Origin: Trematomus loennbergii | Lineage: Eukaryota > Chordata > Actinopteri > Perciformes > Nototheniidae | Assembly: GCA_012861695.1 (NCBI GenBank) | Contig: JAAOOA010000027.1 | Span: forward strand, 21,778,423-21,842,422 | Reading direction: 5' to 3' | DNA length: 64,000 nucleotides | In this document: positions 1-13,492 of the stretch, one piece after another | How the letters are laid out: each line of letters begins with the position of its first letter | Numbering within the stretch: the first letter of the stretch is position 1 | Translations under genes and position numbers: made by a program | Notes under the pieces: model-generated | Told to the model about the DNA's origin: nothing | Databases searched by the model: none | Seen by the model: only the letters and a program-made list of their open reading frames with translations

Positions 1-709
1 TATAATGTATATGAGGCCTTCTTATGAAAACATGCCGCTGATGACGCCATCAAGACAAATGGCTGTGCATCTTTTTGCAGTCGGTTTGCTTGTTCTTGAA
101 AAGCTGAATTATGGTACATTCCTGCAGCCAGAGGGCGGTGAGATAAAATGGAATATATTAAACACGGCAGCTGGTTGAAAATGAACGACAAAGGTATTGT
201 GGAGCGGCACTCGAGCAGAGAGGTGGTGGGTGAGATGTGTCCGCCATGCAGAGGAGATAATGGACAGGAAAAAACAGACAAGAGAGAGGAAGAGAAAAAT
301 GGTGTAGGCATGGAAAGTAGATTGCACCTAAAACAAGCCATAAAGGTGTTGTTGGCTGCAGCTATTAGCACTTCTTCTTTGAAATGAAAAGCACAATTCA
401 AGACTTGTATTTCCCAGCTTCTCTTTGACTCCTGGCATCTTTTCTGTGCCGGTTTAATCGAGTGTCTCTCGCTTTCACCAGCTGCTGTTGGGCACCGCGC
501 CCACAGCTCCTCTGTATTCACGTTATACGCTTTTTCCGCCTATTCGGGTTCAAATGACTTGGTAAACATTTGCAAAAATCTGCGTCTGTTGGCGGCGGCG
601 AACGCAGCTCAGGTGCTTCGGTAACTCCAACCTGTGTGGGCGGAGAGGTCTCGGGATCCAAAACCCTGCCTCCTACACACCGACACACACACGAAAACAA
701 ACGGGTATC

Positions 710-710
<1 letters not shown>

Positions 711-752
<42 letters not shown>
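711..752. repeat. (CA)n microsatellite
   Basis: Uninterrupted CA dinucleotides, about 21 units, within intron 2. It creates short His/Thr and Val/Cys reading frames on both strands that are not genes. Confidence 0.95.
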
Positions 753-754
<2 letters not shown>

Positions 755-1137
755 ATGTAGAGGTGTATCACTCAGATCAAAGGAAATGGATCAAACATAT
801 CTGATTGTGTCATCCAGTCTTTGTTTTAACACCTCCTGTCTTCTCTTTGTATCCCCGATATCTGTTGACCTCCTGTCTTTTTCTTCTCTTCTCCACCTTC
901 CTGCCCGTTATTCCCTTTTCTCACCCTTCATTTCTTCCGTCTTTCTTAATATTTCTCTCCTCCGTCTGTCCTTCCTTCGTCTCAGTTCCTTCTCTCTCCT
1001 TCCACCATTCCCAGCTCCACACTTCTCCCTCCACCTCACTCTCCTTCTCCCCCTCGTCCCTCTAGTGGCGGTGTGTTGGAAGCTGTGGGCTTGATGCTTT
1101 TATAAATAGCCAAGTGTTCCACTGAGAGTACCACCAA

Positions 1138-1175
1138 ATGGGATGGATGGATGGATGGATAGATAGATGGATGGG
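1138..1175. repeat. (GGAT)n/(AGAT)n tetranucleotide repeat
   Basis: GGAT units followed by AGAT units and again GGAT; a short imperfect tetranucleotide microsatellite in intron 2. Confidence 0.85.
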
Positions 1176-3760
1176 GGAGTGGAGAGGGGGATGGAAGAGG
1201 AGGGAGTGTGGAGGTGTGAAGGGAGAACATTGGAAATTGCCAGAAAGGATAAAAAAAAAAGGATTGAAAAGCAACAGAGGCAGACAAAAGGTGTTAGTGA
1301 ACGAGAGAACAGATCGAGAATAAAGATTAGAAAATGTGGGCTTTAGAGGCCGCAGGTACTTTTAAATATCTTGTAGAATAATTAGCTTTCTCTTCTATGG
1401 AATACATGTGTACTACTGCAACAGAGATCTAACATTTTAAAGATAGGAAGCATGATTAAGAATAGTTCCATCATGTTGGCTAAAATATTCATTGTTGGGA
1501 ATTATTACATTTTTGAGAAGATTTTAAATCCAAATTATCCAATTTGAAAACACTCAGTTGCTTGAAGGTGTAACACATGTTGGTACATTTAGACATCTAT
1601 TCTACATCTTCCTGGAGGGAAGGTCATAGTCTTACTGGTGTTTGGTCCTAAAACAAGCACTGCACAACATTTGACCTGACAATGGCTCAAGTTAAAACAG
1701 ACAAGATATGGACTAAGTGATTTTAGTTCATCTGAGGAGGAAAACAATGTCAGTAGGAGATTTGACAAATTCATCCAACCTTATGTTGGGGTTACAGAAA
1801 CGTCAGGGGATCACCACAGGCAATAGGATGGATCGCACTATGAACATCTCTCATAACTTGTTTCAGCATCCATGAAAACAGTTGTTGGATGTTTCTGTCC
1901 TAACGACAAACAACCAACAGACTTTTGAAACCGTTTAAAAAAATGCTCATGGGATGGAAGAAATGTTCAGATCTTTTAATTAAAGGGGTAGGTAAGTTTG
2001 AGAAACCGGCTCGAGATACACTTTTTGTTATATTCCATGGAATGCTCTTAACACCCGATCAAGAATATATCTTTGACAAAAAATCCATTAAAAAATGTCA
2101 TCTGTGGAAGCCGTAGTACTGTAAAAGTACGACCAATCATTGAGCCGGCCCTGCTAAAATAACTGGATGGCCTACCTGCCTGTCAGCCTTCCATCTGGCA
2201 CAAACTTATCTCGTGCCCTCATTGGTCACGTGCGCGTTCGTGTGTGTTGGAGGAGGGGCTCTATAAGGAAGTGGCAGATTTTCTCCGGTTGTGTATTTTC
2301 AAATTCTATCGATCTCGAGCCGGTTCTCAAACTTACCTACCCTACCTTTAAGTATAAGTATCAATACAAATGTGTAGAAATACTATGTTATAAGTGAAAG
2401 TCCATTTAAAATCGTACTTAAATACACGATTATTGGCATCCTCATAATTGCAATTTACGATTTTTGATGCAAAAACTTGTCACATCCTGTAAGTTGGAGC
2501 TCATTTTCATTCTTTATATACTGCTGCTGGATATATTTACCTTTTTAATATATTAGTAGATTTATTTTGTATGATGTATCAATCTTGTTCTAAAAACTAA
2601 ATAAATGTATGTAGTAATAAAAATACAATTTTCTTCCAATTGTAGTTCAGTAGGATTATAAAGTACCAGTAGTTTATAAAGTATACCTAAAAAAAAAAAA
2701 AAAAAAAAAAGCACAATACTGAGTAAATGTACTTCATTACGGTCTGCTAACGGTAGCACTAAAAGCTCTTATTTAATAACCTTTTGAGCTTTCTAAATCC
2801 TGATGTGTTCAGTGTTGCATGGACTTTGCCAATCACTTTTTCAAGGACTTTATTTCCAGCGTTTTCAAGAGTCCATGTTATACAACAGCGCTCTGCAGTC
2901 TTTCATGCCACGCCACTGTCGAGCTAGAACAACTCTGTAGTGAACCGCAGCCGGCTTTATTGATGGGGCCGGAAATATGCAGCATTATAGTGCATTGATT
3001 TTTCCTACAACCCCCGCTGCTTTTCAGACACAAACAAACTTGCATCCTAAACAGCATGCGCTCGGGACACACAGCAGCATAATATGAATCATATGTTTTA
3101 GGTGGGTTTGCTCATTGTGATTACACCACGCCGCTGTGTAGGATGAATTTAAATTGATTGCTGTAACCATCTGAAGCTCCATATTTAACACCATTTTATA
3201 CAGCGTGAATCTGAAACAATTTGAACTGTGCAGTTACAAGTCAAAACTAATTGTATTTCTTCATGCAATTCATTTTCAGTTTGGGCCAAGCTAACTGAGT
3301 GTTTATGTGTGTGTGTTATAGTAGTTGGTTTTCTGACAGTAACACCCAGTGTGTGTTTCCTCCCATTACTTCTTCCTCTTCTCAGTTTAAAGTAGAGGGT
3401 GTCAAAGAGCTGTCATGTGTGGAGTGTGTAATATCTGTCAGTGTGTGAACATGTTTGAGAGATAGAGCATATTAGTGTATGACTTGTTGAGTATATGTGT
3501 AGAAATATAAGCGAGTAATTAAACATTTCAGGTTTTTTTTAGCATGCGCGGTTGCTATCTGATGCTTGTGGTGTTGGTCCACAGGTGTGTGTGTGACAGT
3601 CTAATTTAACTTGTGAGTGAGGGCATCTTCTCCTTTTTCTCCAATCTACTTTCACACATCTGAAGAATCTGATCACGCAACAAGTGTGTTTTGTGTGCTC
3701 CTGTGCTCACTTTCAGTTACACATTTGCAGACTATCTTCTTCAGATCAGACAGCCAATGT

Positions 3761-3801
<41 letters not shown>
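3761..3801. repeat. (CA)n microsatellite
   Basis: About 20 CA units in intron 2, uninterrupted. Confidence 0.95.
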
Positions 3802-3806
<5 letters not shown>

Positions 3807-6800
3807 GATGCAACAAGCCATCAATAACTACATGTAGAAGTAGGCAAAGTGTGAAGTATCACTTAAATACTTTTAAGGAAGATATTATTTGAACTATATC
3901 ACATGAAATCTGACTTTAAGTCTGCAGGCATGTTTATCTGAGGTCTACAGGAAATGGTTTTTTCTAGATACTGACACACCAATTTCAAAAATGACACAAT
4001 CTAATGCATATTTTCCTCTGCAATATTATTGAATGTGGATGAGAAGTGATGAATAGGATAATGTTGATAAAATGTGACACTTATGTACATGTACTTATAG
4101 GTACACATTTTGGATTGTGAAGTCTTTGTTGATGATTGATCACTCTGGATATTGGATGACCACAGCTGCACCACATGTAAACAACATTAGTTTTGTAATA
4201 ATTTTGGGCACAACATATTGAAAAATCTTTACTTTTGGCACTAAAGTAAAACAAATGTGCACGTTTATGATGGTTCAACCAACCAAGACCCAACCCCGTA
4301 ATATGACTGAAAAGCAAATATCGAGAAAGCCAGCACCTTGTGTGCCATCAACAACACACTGCTGTAAGATAGCTTAAAGAAAACAAGTAAGTCATAAGAG
4401 TCATCTTGTATCTAAAAAAACAACCTATTTCTATAACCAGCCTGCAGCAGTTGACTTCTGACTGTTAGCTTTTCTCTCCTGTGTTATACAGTAGTTAGCC
4501 TATTTGTCAGAGTTAACAAAGTCCTTAGTTTAAAAAAATGTGGAGTCAGGAAATGTCAGCTCATTAAACCAATGTCTGGTTGGCTGTTTCTAAGTTTTCC
4601 ATAGCTGCAGCACATGAATAGGTGCTCCTTGTGAAACGGTGTCAGTCCCAGAGAGAACCGTCACCTTCACTTAACTCTGTGAAAAGCTGCTTCCCTGCAG
4701 GACAGCGGGGAATGGTTCATTCTGCCTGTGGCCGACACCAGCCCCTCCAGCTGACATCATTAAAGCCCCTATGAGTCAAATGTGAACGTTTCCTGGACTT
4801 GGTGACACCCAGAGTTAGGATGAGTAGCACCAGAATTGGAACTGCAGTGCTGTTTTTTCGCAAAGGGTCACCATAGCACATGTAATATCTTTATTTACTA
4901 TGAGAGTTGAAACAAAATCACTATCAGCAAGCAAGAAGGCACATACGGAATTTAACATCAACAAAGACACTTTATTAAAACAGCCACAGTATTATAATAG
5001 AAAGTATAATGAGTCATTTAGGGTCTAAGTAGTAAGATGCAAAATGTCCAAAAATAGATGTTGGACTAAAAGGAGCCGGTATTTCTGACCAGGTGCTTTT
5101 TGTTCAGTAAGCTCACCTTCAATATCATTTCAATCAGGAGAGACTTATAAAACATTTCTTGACGTGTGCACAAGATGAAAGACATTTGAATGGTCTTTGG
5201 CGATTAGACCCCAATTGTGATATCTTATGTCTTCGGGTGGAGGTGCAGCCATAATGGGAAACCCTCCTGGCTCTAGACACTGGTGGTGATGTTGATAGGA
5301 TTGGTTTTTAATGAGGAGAAGGGATGAAGAGGATCTGGATTTGATAAGGACTGGACCTCTGATGAGCTAGACCTGGGTGCTAGATATATGATATGATGAG
5401 GTGGCGGAGGGCTGCAGCATTAAAAAAATGACAGCTGACTGCAGGAGAGAGGAGAACTGGTTTAAAGTTTGAGTCCAGCGCGATGATTGGCTGCTGGAGA
5501 TTGGTCAAATGTAATTGGTTACAACGGACGCCCGTAATCAGCTTATAACATGCAGTTGAAGAGAGAATGAATGTAAAGCTAGTCTTCCTAATTGACCCTA
5601 TGGTTTAGCTTCATCACATCTGGCACACAAGTCCACATCGAGGATGATAATTATGATTATTTGGTTGTCAAATACGGTCAACATGACAATTTCAAGTATC
5701 TTACAGGATCAAATTACACATTTTGACAGCCATGGATGTAAACTGCAAATTGGCAGAGGCTTACAACCACAAGATGCTAAATGTAGTATCCTTTAGCACT
5801 CTCTAAAAGAATCAAATGATTGTGTGTGATAGATAGATGTCGTGGTGGCATGACTTTACTGATGAGTCTTCTTCATTTGGTTCCTCTTCTTTACGAAATA
5901 GCCCTTGTAACAATGGTTTTGTTGGACACCACCTCAAATTTGGTAATACGTCAATGCCATTTCTATCACCATTACCTAAATACACATTTTATTTTAAATG
6001 TTTTTGCCTTGCATTCAAATTCTTAGTTACAGTATACTGTGTGATTGTGTAAATCAGCCGCACTACAGCAGTCTCAGTAAAGATGCCAAAGGTGTGTTTC
6101 TGACTGTTCCACCCACGTTGCTCTCACCACACTAACACATTATGTTCACCGTGCAGTCATTATTCACTCTCTCAACACTTGTCTCCTCCATGACCGCTGT
6201 CACAGGACCTTTGCCCCGCTCTGTATGTGTTGTTTTGTAATGGCGAGGATGAACACATTGAACCTGATCTGTTGCACTTGTGGCCATTTGAACAAATGAC
6301 GAGATATGCTAAATGTCTAAAACGTGAATCACGGTGTGTAGGTGGAGCGGCCCACCTGGATTACTAACTGCGGGGGGAGAGAGGCTGCTGATGTGGGTTT
6401 GAAAATGTACAGCCATATCATTTCTTAAACAAAAGGTCATCGAGTTTCTCGGTGGACGAAAGAGTGCAGAATGAGGATGACTTTTAAATCCGTTTCCTCC
6501 GTTAGGGATATTTTTTACAGTCTGTTTCTTAGACAAGGTTGCAAAGGTCTATTTTTACCCAGGCATCTGTAGTGCTTCAGTTTCTTCTCTGCAAACTGCG
6601 TACAACACACATAAAGAACTAGTTTGGTATAGAAAAAGCAGCAATAGTTTACTAAACCATATAATACGGGTGCGAAAATGGCTACCGTACAGAGCTGGAT
6701 GAGGTATTTGAAGTTTAACAAATATCGTAGTATTCAATACTCGTCAGTAAATCATAAATCTAAAATGGGGTTGATTTTTTTTTTGTGTCAGTGTTGCTCT

Positions 6801-7203
6801 GTGTGTTTTGTGTTTGACGAAGAGCAGATAACTATGTCACTGTTGCTCCTGAGATACTTGAACCCGTTCATCTATAGATGGTAACCTAGCAACAGGGACA
6901 CGAGCCGACTGGAGAGCAGTGATCTCAGACCGGTTTTCTATCCCTCCCTCCATCTTTACTGGATGTCTCGGTTTTTTAAAATTATCTTTGCACTTTTAAT
7001 GTCACATCTCTCACTTTTCCTCTTTCCGCTCTGTCAGCTTCAACCATTAAAGTGCTGCTGCAATAGTTTCAAATGGGCTAAACTCCTTAAGTGTTTGATT
7101 TGTTTTAATTTGGATTCTAATGGCCAAGGTACTGTACAAGGGAAAGGTGTTGGTTTTCAGTAGTTTGAGACAAAGATATGAAGACTTTCTGCAGTCCTGA
7201 TAT

Positions 7204-7663
7204 CTATAAACAGCTTGTGTCACCATTTTGGAGCCAGGATACCGAACAGGTGTGATTTTGGCGAGGGGAACATGGGTCCAACTCCAGTGAGGAAGTAACA
7301 AGCCGATTGGCCGATGCAGACTGAAGTGCACATGCTGGAGTGTATGGTTTATCCATGTCCTTGGTGTAGAAAGAACCAGATCCCTTCACACTCAGCATGG
7401 TAGAACAGCACCAATGTCTTGAAGAGATTTCAGCCAGCCACTGGCAGCCATTGAAGGAAGTGGAGGAGCGGTGTATTGAGGGAGAACTTTGGGAGGTTGA
7501 TAACCAATGAAGCTGCTGAATTCTGAATTAGCTGCAGAGGTCCGATGGCACTTGCAGTTAGACCAGCAGTTGCAGGAATGGAGTTTCCAATGTAGGTCAA
7601 TTGAGGAAGTCTTTCGGGTCTGGTGATGTCACGTGAATGACACCGAAGTTGTAGTATCATCAT
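7204..7663 (-). mobile_element. Degenerate LINE relic, end of reverse-transcriptase region
   Basis: On the minus strand one frame reads GPLQLIQNSAASLVINLP then LHFLQWLPVAG, and after a break another reads VKGSGSFYTKDMDKPYTPA followed by ANRLV. This is the usual order at the C-terminal end of L2/CR1/Rex-type non-LTR reverse transcriptases (Q..QN.AA.L, LHWLPV, P.Y..D...YTPAR..RS). The frame shift between the two blocks and substitutions show it is dead. A related relic lies at 49404-49690 on the other strand. The upstream edge (7570-7680) also resembles 47336-47440, so two old repeats may overlap here. The exact LINE clade is an inference. Confidence 0.7.
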
Positions 7664-7775
7664 GTGGCCACTAAGAACATTTGCTTCAACGTCCAGTGCA
7701 CTTACTGGGGGACGATCAGTTCCTCTTCCATTCTAACTGCAGTGCTTCCTCGTCCCTCATTACTTTCCTTGTATT

Positions 7776-8579
7776 TAGGGATGTCCCGATCACCTTTTTT
7801 TGCTCCCGATCCGATTCCGATCATTTGATTTTGACAATCTGCCGATACCGATTTTTCCCGATCCGATCTTTATGCAATGCATTAAGAGAAAAAAAAAGTA
7901 ACAGATACGGCTGGTCATCCAACGCGATGAATTCAGCTATCTTGGCTGTTATTTTTTTGGCCTTTTCACTGTTCTGGGGCAGTTTCTCTTTCCTTTTAAA
8001 AGTCTCTGAAAGTGTCGTTTGTTTCAGTGCCGTTACCCGAGTGGCCGCTGTGTACTCGTTGTGTTGTTGTGGTGTTGTTTCTCAGGTGGCGTATTAGATT
8101 GGTCGTGTTGAACGTAGCTTTGTTCTTTCCACCACGCGGAACCTCCGCCTTGCAAACATTGCATCTGCTGTTACACTGCCTTCGCTTTCAATTTTATAAT
8201 ACTTCCAAACTCCTGACATTTTCTCTGTCCCGACCCCGAGTCACCAGCTGAACGTAGCCTCTCGTTAGCTTACTGCTACTATTAGACACTGCGCCCTGCC
8301 CACTCTGTTGCCAGATTTGAGAGAAATAAGCAACCAGGCCTATGAAAACAAGCTCAAAAGAAGCAACACATACATGATGTTGTGTAATTTTAAACCAAAA
8401 CTAAGGCCTCAGGATGACTTTAAGACGTGAACATGGTCATTTTTGTTTTGTAACATTAAATAAAATAATAAAAATATTTATAAAAAAAAAAAAAAAAATG
8501 TTTTTCCCGATTCCGATCTTTTGAAAATCACGTGATCAGCTCCGATCCCCGATCACGTGATCGGATCGGGACATCTCTA
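7776..8579 (-). mobile_element. hAT element copy 1, internally deleted
   Basis: The element starts TAGGGATGTCCCGATCAC and ends with the inverse GTGATCGGATCGGGACATCT plus CTA. It is flanked by an exact 8-bp target duplication, CTTGTATT, at 7768-7775 and 8580-8587, which is the hAT hallmark. It is about 95 percent alike to copy 2 at 16459-17298 by eye, but lacks about 45 bp near 7900 and has small indels near 8065 and 8165. These break the frame that in copy 2 encodes a BED zinc finger on the minus strand. It lacks room for a full transposase and is non-autonomous. Confidence 0.93.
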
Positions 8580-8923
8580 CTTGTATTCCTTCCTGTCCTC
8601 CATCCATTTGTCTGTTTGCCAATATCATTGTTGAGTTGGAGGCTTTATGTGCTCTTAGAGTGTGTATTCTTTGAAAGTCATCCATCCGCTGTACTGTATC
8701 TTCAATCTAACATAATTATCTGTTGTTTCATCACATATTCATGATTATAATTAACCATAATTATCCATAATGATGGTTCTCATGTTCCACCATTTATTTT
8801 TTTAGAGAGGGTAGAGTAAACAAGACAAAATCTGTAGTCAAAATATGTTTATGTGTACGTCTGCACATGTACTGTAGAGAGCATAGCACGCAGTCTGGCA
8901 GGAATGGTCTGTTGCCAAGCATT

Positions 8924-8924
<1 letters not shown>

Positions 8925-8960
<36 letters not shown>

Positions 8961-8970
8961 ACACACACAC
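8925..8970. repeat. (CA)n microsatellite with one interruption
   Basis: About 22 CA units with a single CC break near 8959, intron 2. Confidence 0.95.
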
Positions 8971-10343
8971 TGCAAAAAAAGTCTGAATTGTAACATTAGA
9001 AAATTCCACTTTTTTCTTATATGGGATATCTCTGCAGATCACCAATACTTGGCTAACAATTTATTTTAAACCATATTTAGCCATTACCAATTCTTTCATT
9101 TCTTCTTTCAAGAAAATGTCACTAGTCCGAAGGGAGATTTCAATAACATTTCAATAGTTGTGCAGGCCATTGATTAGAGAATTGTATTGAATATGGTTTC
9201 TACGCAACCCCAGCGACTACTGCTTCAGATTAAACACAACGGTTGGTTCTCCACCTGATGAGGTGTCCTCAGAAAGACACTGAACATGATGGTTAGGTCG
9301 GTAGCTCAATGCCATCGATGTGTTATTGTGGTGTGTCAAAAAGAGGGAATTTGACAGCGCTTTGGTTGAAGGCACTGGAGAAATGCAGCCCATAATGCAT
9401 CACTTTGTGCTGCAGGACTTCAAAGAAATGACACAACTGCTTTTTCGATGAGGACATTTTCAAGAGAAGCTTTCACAAAGGGGACTACTGTTAGTGATGG
9501 ATCATATTGTAGAACAAGAGAAGCTTGAGCAGAGTCAAGAGCAGCTCCTACAGTAAATAGTTATATCGCAATAGCAATATCAGTCAAAATAATGGCGTTT
9601 TGTTTTTCAAATCGTGCACAATAACAACATCATAAGAGCCTCAAAAGAGCCTCCACACGCCTTTTACTCAGAAAACATTACTCACTCAGTAGTTATTGCA
9701 ACATGATGTACTGGAATGATTCTACATATCTAGTGAGTGTGTTAGAAGACAAACCATTTGTTTAAATGAAGGCTTGCGTTTTTACATTGAATTTGGTTCA
9801 TTATTTGGTATTCAAACCTGTTAGTCTCATGGACTCTCTCGTCAATATCTGCAGCTCTTCACTCTCACCCCTCTGTCCTCTCTCCCACTCTCTCTCACTC
9901 ATCCTCCTCATGCCTCCTCTCTCCCTCTCTCTGCATTAATGAGTTAATCAGGAGAACAGATAAAGGTGCACGTCGAGGAGAATGATCATGCTCTTCAGCA
10001 AATCAAATGCAGTCAACAGTCATGCATGTTTAATGTGTGCACTTAGGCTTTCTGTTTCTCGAACAAAATCTCTTCTATGCTCAGTTATATTTCCTGCTGT
10101 CTGGACTGAAACAGCAGATATTGTTTGTGGGGGAGTTAAGAGAGAGAAAGTGGCAGTGAAGGGGGGAGGGAGTGAGGGCAGGAGAGTTGATGTACAGTAC
10201 AGGAGAGTACAGGGTTGTCTGTAAGTGTGTGTAAGTGTGTGTGTTTTCTGGCTGCACATGTTCAGATGTTGCCCGTTCAGGTCATACTGTGGAGGTAGAT
10301 GTACTTCTCTGAGAGGAGACTAAGGGCCCTCCACAAACACAAA

Positions 10344-10345
<2 letters not shown>

Positions 10346-10380
<35 letters not shown>
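10346..10380. repeat. (CA)n microsatellite
   Basis: About 17 CA units, intron 2, followed by a short direct repeat of GAGAGAAGGA-like sequence. Confidence 0.95.
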
Positions 10381-10382
<2 letters not shown>

Positions 10383-12164
10383 AGAGAAGGACTGAGAGAA
10401 GGAGAACAGAAAACCACTGTTGTTACAAAGATGAAGTGCTCAAGGATGTATTTATTTTTTAAATCAGTGCTGTTTTTTAGCCTTCATTTTATTATTCTTT
10501 ACAAAAGATGATACAAGAGACTGGATATTGAACATCTGTATAATTTTGGGGATAAGACAAAACATGTGTTTAGTACAGAGAATCAAAAGTAATCAGTACC
10601 AACAATCTGGCATATACAGTCGAGCTAAAAAGTAATCATCAATTAAAACATTTTTAGGATACTACTCTGAGGTTGGTCAACCGCTGAAATATCTCAACTG
10701 TTTGGATTTGATCTTTTGTACAAACTTTTATATCGTATATATTTACAGATTGAGCTAAGGTTGCGAGTTTTGTTCCCTCAGCACATTTGGAAGAAACAGA
10801 TATGGACTTACTGTCTCTTTGTTTGATCAATGTGCCTATAGGCAAAGGTCTGCTATTAAGTCTGAATGTTTTTATTGGTGAGTTTTAATCTATGCTGACA
10901 CAAGACACAAGAGATGAGACAGAACAGGAGACTAATGGATACAGCCAGTGATAAAGAGAGGAGGGAAATGGAATTAAAAGTGATACAAAGAGACGGATAA
11001 AACAATCAGACAGAGAGAAGTCTAAAGACAGAGACATGCCTATGATGGACAGAAACATGGAGATGGAGTGAATGAGAGACAGTGAGAGGCATGCTGTGAA
11101 TGAGAGACAGGATAAGGGTGGAGGTGTATGTTGGACCACGTGAAATCGCTTTGTGCCAGAATTCCTCCACAGTGCTGGCACAGTGAAGAGACTGAAAGCA
11201 GCGTGAAGCCAGACAGACTGTCTCCTGGTTTTCTAACTGAATGTAAGATGGTACACTATTTAGAGGAATAGCATACTGTATTAACTGATGTTCACGGGCC
11301 ATGGAGAGGTCCAACACTATAACAAAGTCCTGTATCTTCCTATCTTTACTCTACTATTATGTAATTATATTTCATATTCAGTTTCAGAGAAAGTGATTAG
11401 CTTGGTCACCTTTCTAATTTTCATTTGCCAATAGATTATAACCTTAAGTCAAAATGATCAATGTCAAAATTAAGAATAAGTACAGTACACTTTCTGTATA
11501 ATTATTTGGATTCCTAAACAGGACTACTGAAGATGTGAATGTATTATGTTCAATCGATGTTAGAAGTAAAGAGTTCAGACAAACATCCTTTTTCTGGCAG
11601 AGTGTGTTGCACATATTGTCAGATTTTGACTTGACCTTGCTTCCTTCTCTTCCACTTTCCTCCTGCTCTTCTTCTGTTGCTGGGTTGTGGCTCTTTGCCA
11701 GCCGACACTTCTGCATTGCTTCAAAGACTTGTTTGATTTTTTACTTTTGACTCAAGGTCTGTATGTCAGATTCCAAGTCAAACCTCATCACTGATTCTTC
11801 ACCGGTTAGCTCCCCTTATCTATTGTGTTAGCTAGCTACAGTATTGAGAGCAACATCAGGAGATCTATGGATACATCTCTCAACACCCATATGAAACAGA
11901 ACTGGAAGCAGATTTTCTTTTTCTTTATGGATATTTTACAAATCACTCTCCTTTCAAACTGTATTCTTGTTTATTAATAACAACTTTTTTACTGTCATAT
12001 AGTATTTTATACCGGTTTACTTTATTCTCTTATTTTTTTATAACTATAATGATCATATAAAGATGTGCCTTTACCTCACTGGTTGTAGAAAAAGCTTCTT
12101 ATATTCGTTAGCATAGCTAGCTAACCAGATGCTAATAGCAACAAAGGTATTGACTGTATGATCA

Positions 12165-12522
12165 GTATGACAGATGAACAGATCGCCACTGGGCTTTCAA
12201 CTAAAGACACAGCCACGCAAAAACTGCGGCATGTGTACGGCTCCTTATCTGAAGTGCCGGAGCCGCGTTCTGGTGCTCTCCGTCAGAACTGCACCCCTGT
12301 CAGACGAGACGTATACCACGTGATGACACGTTAGGCTTGTGTTGTGTTCAAGGACCCTGACCTTGGCCAGGAAAAACAGGCACTCGCTTGTTTAATTGTT
12401 TTGCGGTCTAGATTTCTTTAATTTTTTTCTTTTTTGCGTGTGTTTATAAATTACCTCGAGGGCCGTATCAAATGTTCTTGCGGTCCGTATACGGCCCGGA
12501 GGCCGGAGGTTCCCCACCCCTG
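12165..12522. mobile_element. hAT-type fragment, one end only
   Basis: The right end reads GGAACC-like in reverse, closing with CCCCACCCCTG at 12522, which resembles the CAGGGGT...ACCCCTG ends of Charlie-like hAT elements. The inner part 12178-12246 matches 35268-35334 of the complete hAT element at 34574-35625 almost base for base. No matching left terminus or target duplication was found, so the copy is truncated on the left. In one + frame the shared part reads DEQIATGLSTKDTATQKLRH, likely a scrap of transposase. Confidence 0.7.
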
Positions 12523-12537
12523 GACTAGATTATACTT

Positions 12538-12716
12538 GTGGCGCCTGTGGCTCAGGATGTAGAAGATTGTCCTCCGATCACAAGGTTGTTGGTTAGATCC
12601 CGGTCAACATAATGAAGTGTCCTTAACCCCAATTTGCTCCCGGTGGCAAGGCCGATGGTGTGTGAATTTGAGTTTCCCTGAGCAAGTGGCACCTTGTATG
12701 ACGTGCTGACTTGCTT
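12538..12716 (+). mobile_element. tRNA-derived SINE
   Basis: A tRNA-like head has an A-box-like TGGCTCAGGATGTAG near 12549 and a B-box-like GGTTAGATCCC near 12591, followed by a body with CCTGAGCAAGTGGCACCTT near 12677. The same body motif occurs in the SINE at 21541-21790. It is not a functional tRNA: the B box is mutated (A for C) and no cloverleaf closes. The 3' tail is cut by the MITE copy that starts about 12717. Confidence 0.75.
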
Positions 12717-13036
12717 TGTCTCATACTGCCTGTGCGGCAGGACCTATTTTCACCCTCTGTCTGAAACCAGAGCCCAGTCTGCTCTGATTGGTTAGCTGGC
12801 CGGCTCTGTTGTGATTGGTCAACCACTTAGAGATGTCCCGCCCCTTAGCCTATCACGTAAAATGTGTTGGAGCGCTAGCCAATAGAAGCGCAAGTGTTAC
12901 AGAGTGATGTCACTAGGCGGAAGGTGGGAGAGAAACTTTGGGATTTTAGCCTTTGCAGACCATTTACATGCATACAATCCTACACACTACAGGAAAGGAA
13001 AAACCCCAGAGAGCACAACAGGTCCCCTTTTTAAGG
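12717..13036 (-). mobile_element. MITE family X, copy 1 (3'-truncated)
   Basis: Same family as the near full-length copy at 37772-38227, in reverse. It contains the GAAACCAGAGCCCAGTCTG block, two ATTGGT (CCAAT) boxes, the GTCCCGCCCCTTAGCC GC-box block, and the conserved GCAGACCATTTACATGCA block near 12955, and it ends GTCCCC followed by TTTTTAAGG. The end carrying the GAACCTGAAAATGAGCAT motif is missing. Confidence 0.88.
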
Positions 13037-13454
13037 ATCAATTGGGGAAATCATATATCATAACTAAGATTTTGAGATAAATCTAAACTATTTTTGTCAC
13101 TGGAGAACCACGTAAATCTGACTAGCTGGTCATCATCCAGGCTGTACTCCACCACAAACTAGCAATGAACATACTGCATGTCATCTGTCCTCGTCAACAA
13201 CACTTGAACAGTGTGTCCTGAGAGGAGTGAGATGAAATGTGCAAGTGTTCCTCCTTTCTGTGCTCCGGGCCATTCTGAAATGAAAAAACACAGCGTGACA
13301 ACTGAAGGAACAGATGGACTCATTGACAACAAAACAAAACCTTTAAAGAACTCTAGTTCTTACATCTTAAATGCTTTTAACAAAAATTCAACATGACATA
13401 TCTTTTGAAAACCTGGACATCAAAGTAGTGCAATATTTAAAAGGCTCTTTTTTT

Positions 13455-13492
13455 GCGAGCGTAATTGATTGTTTTGTTTTGTTTACGCTCGC
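13455..13492. other. Short perfect hairpin
   Basis: The 10-base arm GCGAGCGTAA at 13455-13464 is exactly complementary to TTACGCTCGC at 13483-13492, with an 18-base T-rich loop. It lies in an otherwise plain part of intron 2. It may be the remnant of an inverted-repeat element; no function is claimed. Confidence 0.6.

Noticed and set aside
7681..8097. 138-codon plus-strand frame
   Set aside because: It runs across the border of hAT copy 1 and is the antisense of its decayed BED region.
12538..12620. Possible tRNA gene
   Set aside because: A- and B-box-like motifs exist, but the B box is mutated, no cloverleaf forms and a SINE body follows.
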